DNA from: Rhodanobacter denitrificans
Lineage (GTDB): Bacteria > Pseudomonadota > Gammaproteobacteria > Xanthomonadales > Rhodanobacteraceae
Direction of reading: 5' to 3'
NCBI RefSeq assembly: GCF_003335105.1
Contig: NZ_QFWQ01000005.1
Coordinates: forward strand, 451,751-515,750
DNA length: 64,000 bases
A program made the position numbers and the translations under genes. Below, one piece after another: positions 1-9,939 of this stretch (positions are counted from its first letter, which is position 1; every line of letters begins with the position of its first letter). Below the pieces are notes generated by a model. That model was not told the origin of the DNA. It saw only the letters and a program-made list of their open reading frames with translations, and made no database searches.

Positions 1-391
1 GCCGTGAGCCGTCCGAAGCCGTCAGTTTTCAACCGGTACCAACACTGCTCCGTTGCAACCAGCCCCGATTGCACTCCACACTTGGACGATGTCGGCCCGA
101 TGCAGGTGAAGCAACACTGGCTGGGCGGCCACGCCAAACAGGCCAGCTCATGGCCTGGTGATGGATGCGCAATTCGAGCCGGGCTCAATAGCCTGAACGA
201 GGTGAGCGTCAGGGATCATGCAGCCCGACCCAGCTCGCAAGCTGACGCAGCGATCGCGTGGATCTCGAGATACGCCCAGGCAAAGCGGGTGTTGGCGCCG
301 GAATGATCCCGCAACCTGCCTGCAGGCACGCTGGAACGCAGGCGGTGTCTTGCTACACTCAACACACCTAAGGAACCGGGGGTGCCTTGTC
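1..391. other. Left-edge stretch with no assignable gene
   Basis: The first 390 bases hold one open frame of about 100 codons on the plus strand, but I recognise no domain in it, and it has no ribosome binding site I can point to. It may be the decayed tail of a gene whose body lies outside the window. I call no gene here. Confidence 0.4.
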
Positions 392-1561
392 ATGCAGCGG
401 CTTAGGATAGATTTGATTGCGGCTGCGCGGCCGAACTTCATGAAGGTCGCGCCGCTGTTTCACGCATTGCATGCGCAACCCTGGTGCCACCTGCGACTGG
501 TACACACCGGCCAGCACTACGACCAGAACATGTCGGGAGCTTTCTTCCGTGACCTGGGTTTGCCGTCGCCGAATCTGCATCTGGGTGTAGGCAGCGGCAG
601 CCATGCGGAACAGACCGCCAATGTGATGCTTGCCTATGAAGGCGCCTGCGCCGCGGATCGAGCAGACCTGATTGTGGTGGTCGGGGATGTCAATGCAACG
701 CTCGCCTGCGCACTGGTCGGCGCGAAGTTGTGCATTCCGGTGGCGCATCTGGAGGCAGGGTTGCGCAGCCGCGACCGCAACATGCCCGAAGAGATCAACC
801 GACTGGTGACCGATACGCTGGCCGACATCCTGTGGACGCCGTCGCCTGACGCGGATGAGAATCTCGCGGCCGAAGGCGTGGCGCCGGAAAGGGTCACGCG
901 CGTCGGCAACATCATGATCGATTCCTACGAACTGATGCGCGAGCGCATTGATGCCAGCGGCGAGCGGCGGCGACTCGGGCTGGAGAAGCGCGAGTACGCG
1001 GTGGTGACCTTGCACCGTCCTGCCAACGTGGACACCCCCGCACCGCTCGCTTCACTGGTCAGTCAACTAACGCGCATCGCGGCCAGATTGCCGCTGGTGT
1101 TTCCGGTGCATCCGCGCACCCGCAAGAATCTTGAAGCCTTCAGCCTCTGGACAGACCTGGTGGCAACGAGCGGCATGCAAGTCGTCGAGCCGCTGGGCTA
1201 TGTGGATTTCATGAACCTTGTCTGTGGCGCGCGCCTCGCCATCACGGATTCGGGCGGTATCCAGGAGGAAACCACCTATCTGGGCATACCCTGCCTGACG
1301 TTGCGCAACACCACCGAGCGGCCGATCACCGTCACCGAGGGCAGCAACCGGCTGGTGACGGTCACCGAACTGGAGCGAACAGTGGAAGAGGTTCTCGCTG
1401 GTCGCTGGACGCACGGACGCAAGCCCGAACTCTGGGACGGGCAGGCCGCAGCGCGCGTAGTGGACGATATCCGTCGACGACTGTCGATCGCGCCGGAGCG
1501 CTCGGTCGAGGAAGCAGGGGTTGTCGGGTTCCCCAGTCAGCAAGCGCTGGGCAATGCCTGA
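392..1561 (+). CDS. wecB: UDP-N-acetylglucosamine 2-epimerase (non-hydrolysing)
   Basis: 389 residues, the normal length for WecB/MnaA enzymes, which interconvert UDP-GlcNAc and UDP-ManNAc in the cytoplasm for surface polysaccharide synthesis. The N-terminus carries the family's ARPNFMKVAPL segment. Further on are VHTGQHYDQNMSG, a HLEAGLRS segment, VTLHRPANVD and near the end SDSGGIQEE, the nucleotide-binding and catalytic signatures. The frame is open 58 codons further upstream, but homology begins at the ATG at 392, so I start there. It sits 62 bp upstream of prsK. A WecB-type epimerase next to PrsK/PrsR/PrsT is usual in exosortase-linked exopolysaccharide loci, which suggests that it supplies ManNAc-type sugar for the matrix polysaccharide. 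The family call is firm; the link to the exopolysaccharide is inferred. Confidence 0.93.
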   Translation: MQRLRIDLIAAARPNFMKVAPLFHALHAQPWCHLRLVHTGQHYDQNMSGAFFRDLGLPSPNLHLGVGSGSHAEQTANVMLAYEGACAADRADLIVVVGDVNATLACALVGAKLCIPVAHLEAGLRSRDRNMPEEINRLVTDTLADILWTPSPDADENLAAEGVAPERVTRVGNIMIDSYELMRERIDASGERRRLGLEKREYAVVTLHRPANVDTPAPLASLVSQLTRIAARLPLVFPVHPRTRKNLEAFSLWTDLVATSGMQVVEPLGYVDFMNLVCGARLAITDSGGIQEETTYLGIPCLTLRNTTERPITVTEGSNRLVTVTELERTVEEVLAGRWTHGRKPELWDGQAAARVVDDIRRRLSIAPERSVEEAGVVGFPSQQALGNA

Positions 1562-1623
1562 ATCCGAGGGAGAGCGGCGTCCGGCTGAGCGCAGACAGCC
1601 GGGTCGCCAGCGATCGCCACGCC

Positions 1624-3705
1624 ATGCATATCATCGTCGTCATCAGTTACCTGGCTGCCGCTGTCGCGTACCTAGCGGGCTCGACGCTGCTTGCAGTTAG
1701 TTGGCGCGGCCAGCGTACCGGAGGCCGGCTGATCCTGGCTACAGCGGTCTCGGCCTTGTGGGCTGCGTTTCTGGTTTACACCGAATGGCAGCGCAGCGTG
1801 GCTGTCAATTGGTTACTTATGGCCGAAGTGCTGCGCTACGGCGCGTGGCTCGTGTTCCTGAGCGCCCTCATCGGCACCGGACAGATGGCGGGGCTACTGG
1901 GCCGCTTCCGCATCGGTGCACACGCGCTCTGGATCGCACTCGCGCTTTATTGCATGTTGCCGGCGACCGACTTATTCCAAACCGTCGTGCTGCCATTGAG
2001 CGTCAATGTCCCGCTGGTCGGGGTGTTGATCCTGGCCTTGCTCGGCGTGGTGTTTCTCGAACAGATCTACCGCAACACCGCGCCGGAACGGCGCTGGGCG
2101 CTCAAGTTTCTGGTGATTGCGCTTGGCGTGTTGTTCGCCTATGACATCTTTTTGTATTCCTACGCTGTGCTGTACCGGCAGTTCAACCCCAGCGCCTGGG
2201 CAGCGCGCGGCTTCATCGACGCGTTGCTGGTGCCGCTGTTGCTGGTAGCGGCGGTGCGCAACCCGAAGTGGTCACTGGAGGTCGGGGTTTCGCGGCGCGT
2301 GGTGTTCTATTCCACGAGTCTGATGGTGGTCGCGTTCTACATCCTTGCCACGGCGGTCGGCGGTTATTACGTGCGGCTGTACGGGGGAGACTGGGGCAGG
2401 GTCGCGGAAATCACACTCGTCTGTTTTTCGCTGCTGAGCGCGGTGTCGATTGTGTTCTCCGGACGGGCGCGCTCGCATCTGCGGGTATTCCTGTCCAAGA
2501 ATTTCTTCAGTTTTCGGCACGACTACCGCGAGGAATGGTTGCGGCTGACCGTCACGTTGTCGACCGGCGATGCCGACCTGCGGTTGCGCGCTCTTCGCGC
2601 GATGGCGCAGACCATGGACAGTCCGGCGGGCGTGCTGTTCATGCGTGGCGACACCGACGATTTTGTGCCGGAAGCGAGCCTGAACATGCCCACGCCGGCT
2701 GGGCTGAAACTCCCGGCATGTGCGCCTGCGTTGGAGTTCATGCGGGGGCGCCGCTGGATTTACGATCTGGACCAGCCACCTCCGCTGGGCGACGAAGAGC
2801 TGCGGGCGCCCGCGGAATTGATCAGCTTGCCGCGAGCGTGGCTGGCGGCCCCGCTGGTGCTGGAAGACCGCCTCATCGGCTTCGTGGTGCTGGCGCAGGC
2901 GCGCGCACGCCGCGCGTTCGATTGGGAGGATATTGATTTGCTGAGGGCCGCCGGCAGCCAGGTAGCCAGCACCCTGGCGCAGGCGGCGGACGCGCAGCGC
3001 CTGGCCGAAGCGCGCCAGTTCGAGGGCTTCAACCAGCTCACCGCTTTCCTGATGCATGACCTCAAGAATGTCGCGGCCCAGCAATCGCTGCTGCTGCAGA
3101 ATGCCGAGCGCCACAAGCACAATCCGGCGTTCATGGACGACATGCTTGCGACCGTGGGGAATTCAGTGCAGCGCATCTCGATGCTGCTCGACCAATTGTG
3201 CGGCGACGCGACGCCAGCTGCGAGCGGTCGCGTGCAACTCGGGGTGGTAATCGACAAGGCGCTCGCCGAGTGCAGCGCGCAGTCGCCTCGACCGGAGTAC
3301 CGGCCCAGCGCGGAGGACCTGTGGGTGCGCGCCGACGCTGACCAGCTTGCCACGGTGCTGGGCCACGTGATCCGCAACGCCCAGGACGCGGCGCAGGTCC
3401 GCGGCCATGTTACGCTCAGGGTAGAGCGCGCTGCGGGCGATGCCGCGATCGAAATCGAGGACGACGGACCCGGCATGGACGAGGATTTTATCCGCAACCA
3501 GCTGTTCAAGCCGTTTTTCACCACCAAGGCAAGCAAGGGTATGGGCATCGGCGCCTACCAGGCTCGCAAGTACGTGCATTCGCTGGGCGGAGCGATGAGC
3601 GTGCGCAGCATCCCCAGCCAGGGGACGGTATTCGCAATCCGGTTACCGCTGGCCAAGCCCGCCGGGGATGCAACTTCGGACAGCAAGCTGAGGGCTGCGT
3701 CATGA
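1624..3705 (+). CDS. prsK: PEP-CTERM system sensor histidine kinase PrsK
   Basis: 693 residues. The first ~290 form a multi-span membrane domain, followed by a GAF-like region (~300-455), a dimerisation/phosphoacceptor segment containing MHDLKN (His478), and a HATPase domain with the N-box IRNAQDAA (Asn585), DDGPGMD and a GIGAYQARK glycine loop. This order matches the PrsK family, found in Gram-negative bacteria with exosortase/PEP-CTERM sorting. The stop overlaps the start of prsR (ATGA), so the kinase and regulator are translationally coupled. Its likely role is to sense an envelope or matrix signal and phosphorylate PrsR. The signal cannot be read from the sequence. Confidence 0.93.
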   Translation: MHIIVVISYLAAAVAYLAGSTLLAVSWRGQRTGGRLILATAVSALWAAFLVYTEWQRSVAVNWLLMAEVLRYGAWLVFLSALIGTGQMAGLLGRFRIGAHALWIALALYCMLPATDLFQTVVLPLSVNVPLVGVLILALLGVVFLEQIYRNTAPERRWALKFLVIALGVLFAYDIFLYSYAVLYRQFNPSAWAARGFIDALLVPLLLVAAVRNPKWSLEVGVSRRVVFYSTSLMVVAFYILATAVGGYYVRLYGGDWGRVAEITLVCFSLLSAVSIVFSGRARSHLRVFLSKNFFSFRHDYREEWLRLTVTLSTGDADLRLRALRAMAQTMDSPAGVLFMRGDTDDFVPEASLNMPTPAGLKLPACAPALEFMRGRRWIYDLDQPPPLGDEELRAPAELISLPRAWLAAPLVLEDRLIGFVVLAQARARRAFDWEDIDLLRAAGSQVASTLAQAADAQRLAEARQFEGFNQLTAFLMHDLKNVAAQQSLLLQNAERHKHNPAFMDDMLATVGNSVQRISMLLDQLCGDATPAASGRVQLGVVIDKALAECSAQSPRPEYRPSAEDLWVRADADQLATVLGHVIRNAQDAAQVRGHVTLRVERAAGDAAIEIEDDGPGMDEDFIRNQLFKPFFTTKASKGMGIGAYQARKYVHSLGGAMSVRSIPSQGTVFAIRLPLAKPAGDATSDSKLRAAS

Positions 3706-5066
3706 GCGAGTGGCAGCGCCGCCTTTTGATCGTCGAGGATGACGTCGGCCTGCAGCGCCAGCTGCGCTGGAGCTTCGAGGATTACGACGTGGTCATGGCC
3801 GGCGACCGGGCCGCCGCGCTCTCCCTGCTGCGCAGCCACGAGCCTGCCGTCGTACTGCAGGATCTCGGTCTGCCGCCGGATGCGGCGGGCACCACCGAGG
3901 GCTTCGCCACGATCACGGATATCCTGCAGCAGGCGCCCCATACCAAGATCATCGTGGTCACCGGCAACGGCGATCGCGACAACGCCGTCAAGTCGATCGG
4001 ATGCGGCGCCTACGATTTCTGTTCCAAGCCGCTGGATCTCGATGTCCTGCGCCTGATCGTGGATCGCGCCTTCCGGGTTTACGAACTCGAAGCCGAGAAC
4101 CGCCAGCTCAAAAGCCAGTCGGCCGCGACACTCGACGGCATCATCGGCAGCAGTGAAGTCATGCGCGCCGCCTGCCGGCTGGTGGAAAAGGTAAGCCCTT
4201 CGAACGCCACTGTCCTGCTGCTCGGCGAAACCGGGACCGGAAAGGAGCTGTTCGCACGTGCAGTGCATCGCCTGAGCAAACGGCGCGACGGTCCGTTCGT
4301 GGCGATCAACTGCGCGGCGATTCCGGAGCCGCTGCTTGAAGCCGAGTTGTTCGGCTACGAGAAAGGTGCCTACACGGGCGCCCACAAGCAAACCAAGGGC
4401 AAGATCGAGCTGGCCGCTGACGGCAGCTTGCTGCTCGATGAGATCGGCGACATGCCGGTTGCGTTGCAGGCGAAGCTGCTGCGCTTCTTTCAGCAGCGCG
4501 TGGTGGAACGCATCGGCGGCCGCGAGCTGATCCCGGTGGATGTGCGCGTCATCTGCGCGACCCATCAGGACCTGCACGCGCTGATCCGTGCAGGGCGCTT
4601 CCGTGAGGACCTCTTCTACCGCGTCAGCGAAGTGAGCATCCTGCTTCCGCCCTTGCGCGACCGGGTTGGCGACGTGGCGCTCCTCGCACGGTATTTTCTT
4701 GAGCAGGCCGCCAGTCGCCACGGGCGCAATATCCACGGCTTTACTCCCAAGGCACTCAAGGCAATCGAGGCATACCCTTGGCGCGGCAACGTGCGCGAGC
4801 TGGAGAACGCGGTAAACAGCGCGGTCATCATGGCGGAGGGCAAGCAAATCGGGGTCGAGGAGTTGCACTTCGGCGCGATCAGCGGCGGCGATGCCCTGAA
4901 CCTGCATGAGGTGCGGGCCGTCGCCGAAAAGCGAGCCATCGAGAGGGCCTTGAGCCAGGCCGGCGGCAACCTCACGCGGGTGGCGGACTTGCTCGGTGTC
5001 AGCCGGCCGACACTGTACGATCTTTTGGACAAGTACGACTTGAAGAAGCCTGCCCACGCAGACTGA
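3702..5066 (+). CDS. prsR: PEP-CTERM-box response regulator, sigma-54 activator PrsR
   Basis: 454 residues in NtrC-like order: receiver domain with phosphoacceptor Asp54 (in VLQDLGLP); AAA+ sigma-54 interaction domain with Walker A GETGTGKE (from about residue 175), the loop GAYTGA (222; the usual GAFTGA with F to Y, a common tolerated variant) and Walker [11 protein letters not shown]; and a C-terminal Fis-type helix-turn-helix ([19 protein letters not shown]). It overlaps prsK by 4 bp. The two PEP-CTERM genes downstream have -24/-12 promoters and a shared upstream dyad, which fits PrsR as their activator. The domain call is firm; the regulon is inferred from the shared sites. Confidence 0.94.
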   Translation: MSEWQRRLLIVEDDVGLQRQLRWSFEDYDVVMAGDRAAALSLLRSHEPAVVLQDLGLPPDAAGTTEGFATITDILQQAPHTKIIVVTGNGDRDNAVKSIGCGAYDFCSKPLDLDVLRLIVDRAFRVYELEAENRQLKSQSAATLDGIIGSSEVMRAACRLVEKVSPSNATVLLLGETGTGKELFARAVHRLSKRRDGPFVAINCAAIPEPLLEAELFGYEKGAYTGAHKQTKGKIELAADGSLLLDEIGDMPVALQAKLLRFFQQRVVERIGGRELIPVDVRVICATHQDLHALIRAGRFREDLFYRVSEVSILLPPLRDRVGDVALLARYFLEQAASRHGRNIHGFTPKALKAIEAYPWRGNVRELENAVNSAVIMAEGKQIGVEELHFGAISGGDALNLHEVRAVAEKRAIERALSQAGGNLTRVADLLGVSRPTLYDLLDKYDLKKPAHAD

Positions 5067-5106
5067 CTCCGCGCACCGCGCGGCGGTAAGCCAAAGGGGT
5101 GACGAT

Positions 5107-7941
5107 ATGCGCTTGACCAAGCTCAATACTGGAGCCGTCCGCCACGGTTTGGCGCTGCTTTGCATCAGCCTGTTGCTGGTCGGCTGCGGCTTGGCGAAAG
5201 GACGGGGAAGCCTGGACGCCGGCGCAAAGTACCAAGCCAATGGAGAGTATCGCGCGGCCTATATCGAGGCCAAAAAAGTCCTGCAACGCGACAGCCAGAA
5301 CGGCAACGCCTGGCTGCTGCTCGGGCAGGCTTCGCTGATGCTCGGAGATCCGGCGGGCGCCCTGGGCAGCCTGCAAAAAGCCAAGGATAACGGCGTGCCG
5401 AAAGCACGCTGGGTGGTGCCGATGGGGCGGGCGCTGCTGGTAACACGGCAATACGACAAGCTGCTCGTCACCGTGTCTTCCGAAAAGTCTTTCGAACGTC
5501 CGGTCGCTGCAAGCGTGGAGGCCCTGAGGGGCGACGCCCATCGTGCGCTAACGCAAAACGACCAGGCCCTACAATCGTACAAGACGGCACTGACACTGGA
5601 CCCCAGGAATCCCCGCGCACTGGTAGGGCTCGCTACGCTGGCCGCCATCGCCAACGATCCGGTTTCGGCCGACCAGTACCTGCAGCAGGCGCTGGCGGCC
5701 TCGCCGGAAAGCCCCCAGGCGTGGGTTGCCAAGGGTGATCTGGCATTCGAAAGCGGTGATTTTGCGGGCGCTGAGTCGGATTATCAGAACGTGCTCGGCT
5801 TCAAGAACCCCGACTGGATGCCGCAGGAGCATTTTTACGCGCTGACCCGGCTCGCCAACGCCCAGGTGCAGCAGAACCAATTGGACAAGGCCTTGGCCAG
5901 CATCAAGACGCTGGAGGAAATGACGCCGCAGCAGCCGTATCCCCGCTATCTGCACGCCGTGGTGTTGTACAAGCAGGGACATTTCGACGACGCGATTTTC
6001 CAGCTCCAGCAGTTGCTCAAGGTGTCGCCCGACAATCCGCAAGCGCAAATGCTCACCGGCGCAGTCAACTACGCGCAGGGCAACTACAGCCAGGCGGAGA
6101 TGTACCTCAGCAACGTCATGGGTACGGACCCGAAGAACGTCGAAGCACGCAAGTTGCTGGCACTGACGTTGTACCGTGAAGGACGCTCACGCCAAGCACT
6201 GGACATGCTGCGCCCGGCCATACCGGGCACACCGTCCGACACCGAGCTGTTGGCTCTGTTGCAGCGGGCTTCTGCCGAGGGGACATCGGGGACGGCAGTT
6301 TCAGCAGCGCGGTCGGGCGTTCCCGCAATGGAGGAAAGCCATCCTTCCGACACCCGGTTCGCCCAGGCCGGCAAGGCGCTCGCCGGCGGGAATGCTTTCG
6401 AGGCCATACGCCTGCTGCAGAAGATTCCCGCGGGCGACGCAGCCAGCGAGGCGCAACGCGCGCCCATGCTGGCCATGGCCTATATCCGTGAGAACCATCC
6501 AGACGAAGCGGTCCGGACAGCAGCCGAATACGCCAGGAAGAATCCGCAAAACAGCGCCGCGCACCTGCTGTATGGGACCACGCTGGTTGCCGCCGGCAAG
6601 CGTGCCGAAGCGCGCGCCCAGTATCTCGAAGCGTACAAGCTGGATCCGAAGAATATCAACGCGCTGCTGAGCCTCGGCAGCCTGGATTCACTTGATGGCC
6701 ATTACAAGGACGCTGTGGGCCGCTACGAAACGGTATTGAAACAGGACCCGCAAAACGCCCTGGCCATGACGGCACTGGGTCGGCTCGCCATGGCGCAAAA
6801 CGACAAGGCGCAAGCGGCGAAATGGTTCAGGCAAGCCATCAAGGCGGCGCCGAAGGCCGGTGCTGCGTACGTCGGATTAGTGCTGCTGTACAGCGAAAGC
6901 GGTCAATTTGAAGAGGCCGCCGGCACCGCCAGGCAGTTTGTAGACGCCGCTCCCGACAATCCGGCGGCGCTCAATGCCTTCGGCGCGGCAGAACTCAACG
7001 CCGGCCATCACAACGAGGCGTTGAAACCGTTGCAGCAGGCGGTGAACCTTGCGCCGCAGGTCCCCTTGTACCGCACCAATCTGGCGCGTGCGCAAATCCT
7101 CAACAATGACATCAAGACTGCTGCAGGCAATCTCGACGAGGTGATCAAGGCGGATCCGGGAGAGCTGGGCGCGGTGACGTTGCGGGCATTCATGAAGTTG
7201 CATGACCACGATCCGCGCGGCGCAATCTCCATGGCACAAACGCTGCAAAAGCAGCCAGCGACCAGGGTGGCGGGCTTCAGCCTGGAAGGGGACCTGTACA
7301 TGGCTGAGAAGTCCTGGAGCAAGGCCGCCCTGGCCTACCAGCAAGGATTGAAGATCGACAACGTGCGCCCGCTGGTGGTCAAGAGCTTCATGGCGCTGAG
7401 CGAAAGTGGCGCCGGGCAACCGGATGGCGTACTGCGCGATTGGCTGGCCAAGCACCCTGACGATGCGTCCATGCGCCTGTTGTTGGCCCAGTACTACATG
7501 GGCCACGCGCAAAATGCGCCGGCTGCCACGCAGTACGAACAGGTGTTGAAGTCTTATCCAACCAATGTTGACGCGCTCAACAACCTCGCCTGGATCTACA
7601 CCGAGCAGCACAATCCCAAGGCTTTGGCGCTCGCGGAGCAGGCTTACAAACTGGCGCCTGGCCCGCCCGGCGTTGCGGACACTTATGCCTGGGCGTTGAT
7701 CGCCGACAACCAGCCCAAGACCGCGTTGCCACTCCTGGTGAACGCGGCCAAGGCGGCGCCGAATGTGCCGACCATTCAATATCACCTGGCAGTGGCGCAG
7801 GCGCGCACGGGCGACAGAGCCAGCGCTCGAACCACGCTCGAGACGCTGCAAAAATCAGGTGCCGACTTTCAGGACAAGCCAGCCGCGGAAAAACTGTACC
7901 GCGCGTTGAGCAGGGCAGGTGGTGGCGGTCCTGGCAGGTAG
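5107..7941 (+). CDS. prsT: PEP-CTERM system TPR-repeat lipoprotein PrsT
   Basis: 944 residues. The N-terminus is a lipoprotein signal with lipobox LLVGC (Cys27). The rest is a long run of tetratricopeptide repeats (recurring A..G....A...Y..AL...P.N..A), interrupted around residues 385-420 by a low-complexity Ser/Ala linker. Length and architecture fit PrsT, the outer-membrane-facing TPR lipoprotein encoded beside PrsK/PrsR, with a presumed scaffold role in polysaccharide export or PEP-CTERM protein handling. A good ribosome binding site (AAGGGG) precedes the ATG at 5107. The 40-bp gap from prsR suggests one operon with prsK and prsR. Confidence 0.92.
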   Translation: MRLTKLNTGAVRHGLALLCISLLLVGCGLAKGRGSLDAGAKYQANGEYRAAYIEAKKVLQRDSQNGNAWLLLGQASLMLGDPAGALGSLQKAKDNGVPKARWVVPMGRALLVTRQYDKLLVTVSSEKSFERPVAASVEALRGDAHRALTQNDQALQSYKTALTLDPRNPRALVGLATLAAIANDPVSADQYLQQALAASPESPQAWVAKGDLAFESGDFAGAESDYQNVLGFKNPDWMPQEHFYALTRLANAQVQQNQLDKALASIKTLEEMTPQQPYPRYLHAVVLYKQGHFDDAIFQLQQLLKVSPDNPQAQMLTGAVNYAQGNYSQAEMYLSNVMGTDPKNVEARKLLALTLYREGRSRQALDMLRPAIPGTPSDTELLALLQRASAEGTSGTAVSAARSGVPAMEESHPSDTRFAQAGKALAGGNAFEAIRLLQKIPAGDAASEAQRAPMLAMAYIRENHPDEAVRTAAEYARKNPQNSAAHLLYGTTLVAAGKRAEARAQYLEAYKLDPKNINALLSLGSLDSLDGHYKDAVGRYETVLKQDPQNALAMTALGRLAMAQNDKAQAAKWFRQAIKAAPKAGAAYVGLVLLYSESGQFEEAAGTARQFVDAAPDNPAALNAFGAAELNAGHHNEALKPLQQAVNLAPQVPLYRTNLARAQILNNDIKTAAGNLDEVIKADPGELGAVTLRAFMKLHDHDPRGAISMAQTLQKQPATRVAGFSLEGDLYMAEKSWSKAALAYQQGLKIDNVRPLVVKSFMALSESGAGQPDGVLRDWLAKHPDDASMRLLLAQYYMGHAQNAPAATQYEQVLKSYPTNVDALNNLAWIYTEQHNPKALALAEQAYKLAPGPPGVADTYAWALIADNQPKTALPLLVNAAKAAPNVPTIQYHLAVAQARTGDRASARTTLETLQKSGADFQDKPAAEKLYRALSRAGGGGPGR

Positions 7942-7988
7942 TGCCATTTATCATCTTGTTGTTGGCGGCATTGTGTCTGGTCGACCAC

Positions 7989-8102
7989 AGGATCAAGGCG
8001 CATGTGTTCGATCATATCGAGGTTGATTACGATCGAACCCCGCTCCACTCGAGTTTGGGCTACCTCAACCCGGAGCAGTTCGAGCTGCCCCACGTCGCAT
8101 AA
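7989..8102 (+). pseudogene. IS3-family transposase (OrfB) C-terminal remnant
   Basis: Plus-strand translation ending at the TAA at 8100-8102 gives FDHIEVDYDRTPLHSSLGY followed by LNPEQFE. This is the conserved C-terminal tail of IS3-family OrfB transposases (Y-N-R.R.H..LGY.TPEEF). Only about 38 codons remain, with no upstream DDE core. The sequence after the stop (CCGGATGTCTGGGGAAC) resembles the terminal inverted repeat of such elements. It marks an old insertion between prsT and the FeeM-type gene. Confidence 0.75.
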
Positions 8103-8240
8103 CCGGATGTCTGGGGAACAGGGGCCAGATCAGCCGCGGCACCCGCCCGCTTGCAGACAAATGACGCAGATGAGGTCTCATGTGCCCGCCCGCGCGCCCG
8201 ACGCGGAATGGCTTCTCAGTCGGTAGAGTCTGGCTAAAAC

Positions 8241-9086
8241 CTAGGCTGATAAAGCGATATCGCGGTCGGCGAGGCGAGGGGCAGGCTCGCGACCCGGATC
8301 AATACCATAGCGGTCTTTCAAAAAGCCCTCTATCGCGGAATCACGCAGTTGCTCCGGCTCAAACGCGAAGCGATGCGAGAACGCACTGGCGGGTACCGGG
8401 TTGTCGCGCGCATCAGCGAGCCCCCGGGGCAACTCGTCTTTCGCCAATTCTTCGCGCAGACGGAGGCGCAAGGGTACCACCGGGTTGTTGCGCACCAGCG
8501 GGTAGCTTGTCGGTGGCGCGAATTTCCCGAAGCCGTAACAGCGTTCGTAGAACTGGGCATGTCGTGGATGCACGCCGATAACGATATCGGTCAAATCGGT
8601 GTGCAATCCATAGTGAATGGCCCAGCGCATCATGCTGAACAGGGCCCCGACGCCGCGTGAAGCAGACTGGCGACGATCAGCCAGCATCCCCACCTCAAGC
8701 AGGCGGCCCCCTTTTCGTCGCAGCTCATCCAGATGTCGCCCATATACGCTATCCAGCGCGAGCCCCATGGGGTTATCGCGGAACAACGTCATCGTATAGC
8801 CGACCTCCGGCCCTTCCGGCCCCCATATCACAGCTGCATGGTGCCCCACAGCAGCCGGAGCGGCATGAATGCCAAACGAATTTTCGTCGATCAGGCCCAT
8901 TTGCGAGTAGCGTTGATACACCAACCGCCAAGCCGACTCCACCTGCTCTAGGCTGGTCGCGCATGAACACGGCGGTTCGCTGCTGCGCACGGCTGAACGC
9001 GGAAGGCGCGCCGTGATGTCGATGACTGTCTTGCTCTCCGGCCATGCTTGGCCGGAGGCGGTTTTCGAGTTGTCGGAAACTTTCAT
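8241..9086 (-). CDS. FeeM-type N-acyl amino acid synthase / PEP-CTERM-associated acyltransferase
   Basis: 281 residues with a GNAT/autoinducer-synthase-like fold: VESAWRLVYQRYSQMGLID near the N-terminus, GYTMTLFRDNPMGLALDSVY in the centre, then LLEVGMLADRR (Glu131), MRWAIHYG and VHPRHAQFYERCYGF. These are features of FeeM-like N-acyl amino acid synthases, which join an acyl chain from acyl carrier protein to an amino acid, and of the exosortase-associated acyltransferase family. The first ~35 residues and the C-terminal ~60 are not clearly conserved. It is transcribed away from the nitroreductase-like gene. Product and substrate are unknown; a long-chain N-acyl amino acid is the best guess from the family. 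Confidence 0.85.
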   Translation of the reverse strand: MKVSDNSKTASGQAWPESKTVIDITARLPRSAVRSSEPPCSCATSLEQVESAWRLVYQRYSQMGLIDENSFGIHAAPAAVGHHAAVIWGPEGPEVGYTMTLFRDNPMGLALDSVYGRHLDELRRKGGRLLEVGMLADRRQSASRGVGALFSMMRWAIHYGLHTDLTDIVIGVHPRHAQFYERCYGFGKFAPPTSYPLVRNNPVVPLRLRLREELAKDELPRGLADARDNPVPASAFSHRFAFEPEQLRDSAIEGFLKDRYGIDPGREPAPRLADRDIALSA

Positions 9087-9939
9087 GGCTGTAACGAAAC
9101 CTGATCAGGCCTGGACCGCGGACAACATCCATGCCTTCGGTCGTTCAGAGACGGTCAGTGTCCATAGTGGACGCTGTTCCCCTTCCGTTACATCTTGTCA
9201 CGGCTTTGTGAAATATAAGGTAGGAGCAAGCTATGATTGTGTGAGCTGCATACGAAAAAAGCGGATCAAGATACGGAAAATCCGGCTTTTTTCGTGAATT
9301 GTGTGGTTGGTCCGCCGCCAAACTTAGGGGCTACCCCAGGCGGCCTCGCTGACGGGACGGAAACGCTCTTCACGCAACCTCTCGGGTTGTCCGCGGCGTG
9401 GCGCGTGGTCAAGTCGACTTTCGGCCGTCGGAGGGCGCATCGTGTTTCAGATCGAGAACACGGCGAACCGGCTCGTCTGTCCGGCGTGCGGGGCGGCCGA
9501 CCAGCCATCAACCGGCAGTTGCGGCGCGGTCGGCATCTTAACTTTTACGGAGCTGGGAGCCTGCATGCCCACATGCCATGCGTGGGCTGCCGGGTTGCGA
9601 AAAGACGCAGGTCTAGGTGCCGTGGTCGCACCCCGACCCGGACTCACGCGGACGCCGGAAGTCTCCGTGGTGGTCGTACGCGCGGAAGTATGGGGTTCAG
9701 GTCAGCCCGCGAGGCAACCATCCAGCGTGCTCGGGATGGCGGAAGCCTTCCGTTTGACATCGATGATTTAAGGTTTTGCTTCTTGAAGGACGGTTCCGGG
9801 GGCGGCCTTTATCCCCGGTACGGTGGTTGGACCGGCGAGCTGAATGTTCGGTGTAATCTCGATTGGCCGGAATACCTCACCGATCTCGGGGTGTTTTGGG
9901 TCAACTCACACAACTGTGCATATATGAAGGGCGCGGGCC
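9087..9939. other. 853-bp gene-poor stretch
   Basis: Between the divergent acyltransferase and nitroreductase-like genes. Several frames of about 100 codons stay open by high GC, but none shows a recognisable domain, and none is preceded by both a promoter and a ribosome binding site. The only structure I can point to is the hairpin at 9253-9294. I found no GG-N10-GC (-24/-12) promoter here, unlike in front of the PEP-CTERM genes. Confidence 0.5.
9253..9294. terminator. Bidirectional terminator-like hairpin
   Basis: CGAAAAAAGC at 9253-9262 pairs with GCTTTTTTCG at 9285-9294, extended inward by GGA/TCC around one bulged G. The A-run and T-run lie within the stem, so it could act in either direction. 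It sits in the gap between two divergent genes, where a terminator is not needed for either. Confidence 0.55.

Noticed and set aside
3555-5240. 561-codon minus-strand open frame over prsR
   Set aside because: Antisense shadow of the high-GC prsK/prsR/prsT genes. It has no domain and runs through clearly coding plus-strand sequence.
9073-9088. TGTCGGAAACTTTCA resembling the PrsR box at the start of the acyltransferase gene
   Set aside because: It lies in the first codons of that gene, lacks the CTTAC part, and no -24/-12 promoter follows at 80 bp on the plus strand.
9442-9771. 109-codon frame with a single CPAC motif (zinc-ribbon?)
   Set aside because: Only one Cys pair, no second half of a zinc ribbon, and the rest is low-complexity; probably non-coding.
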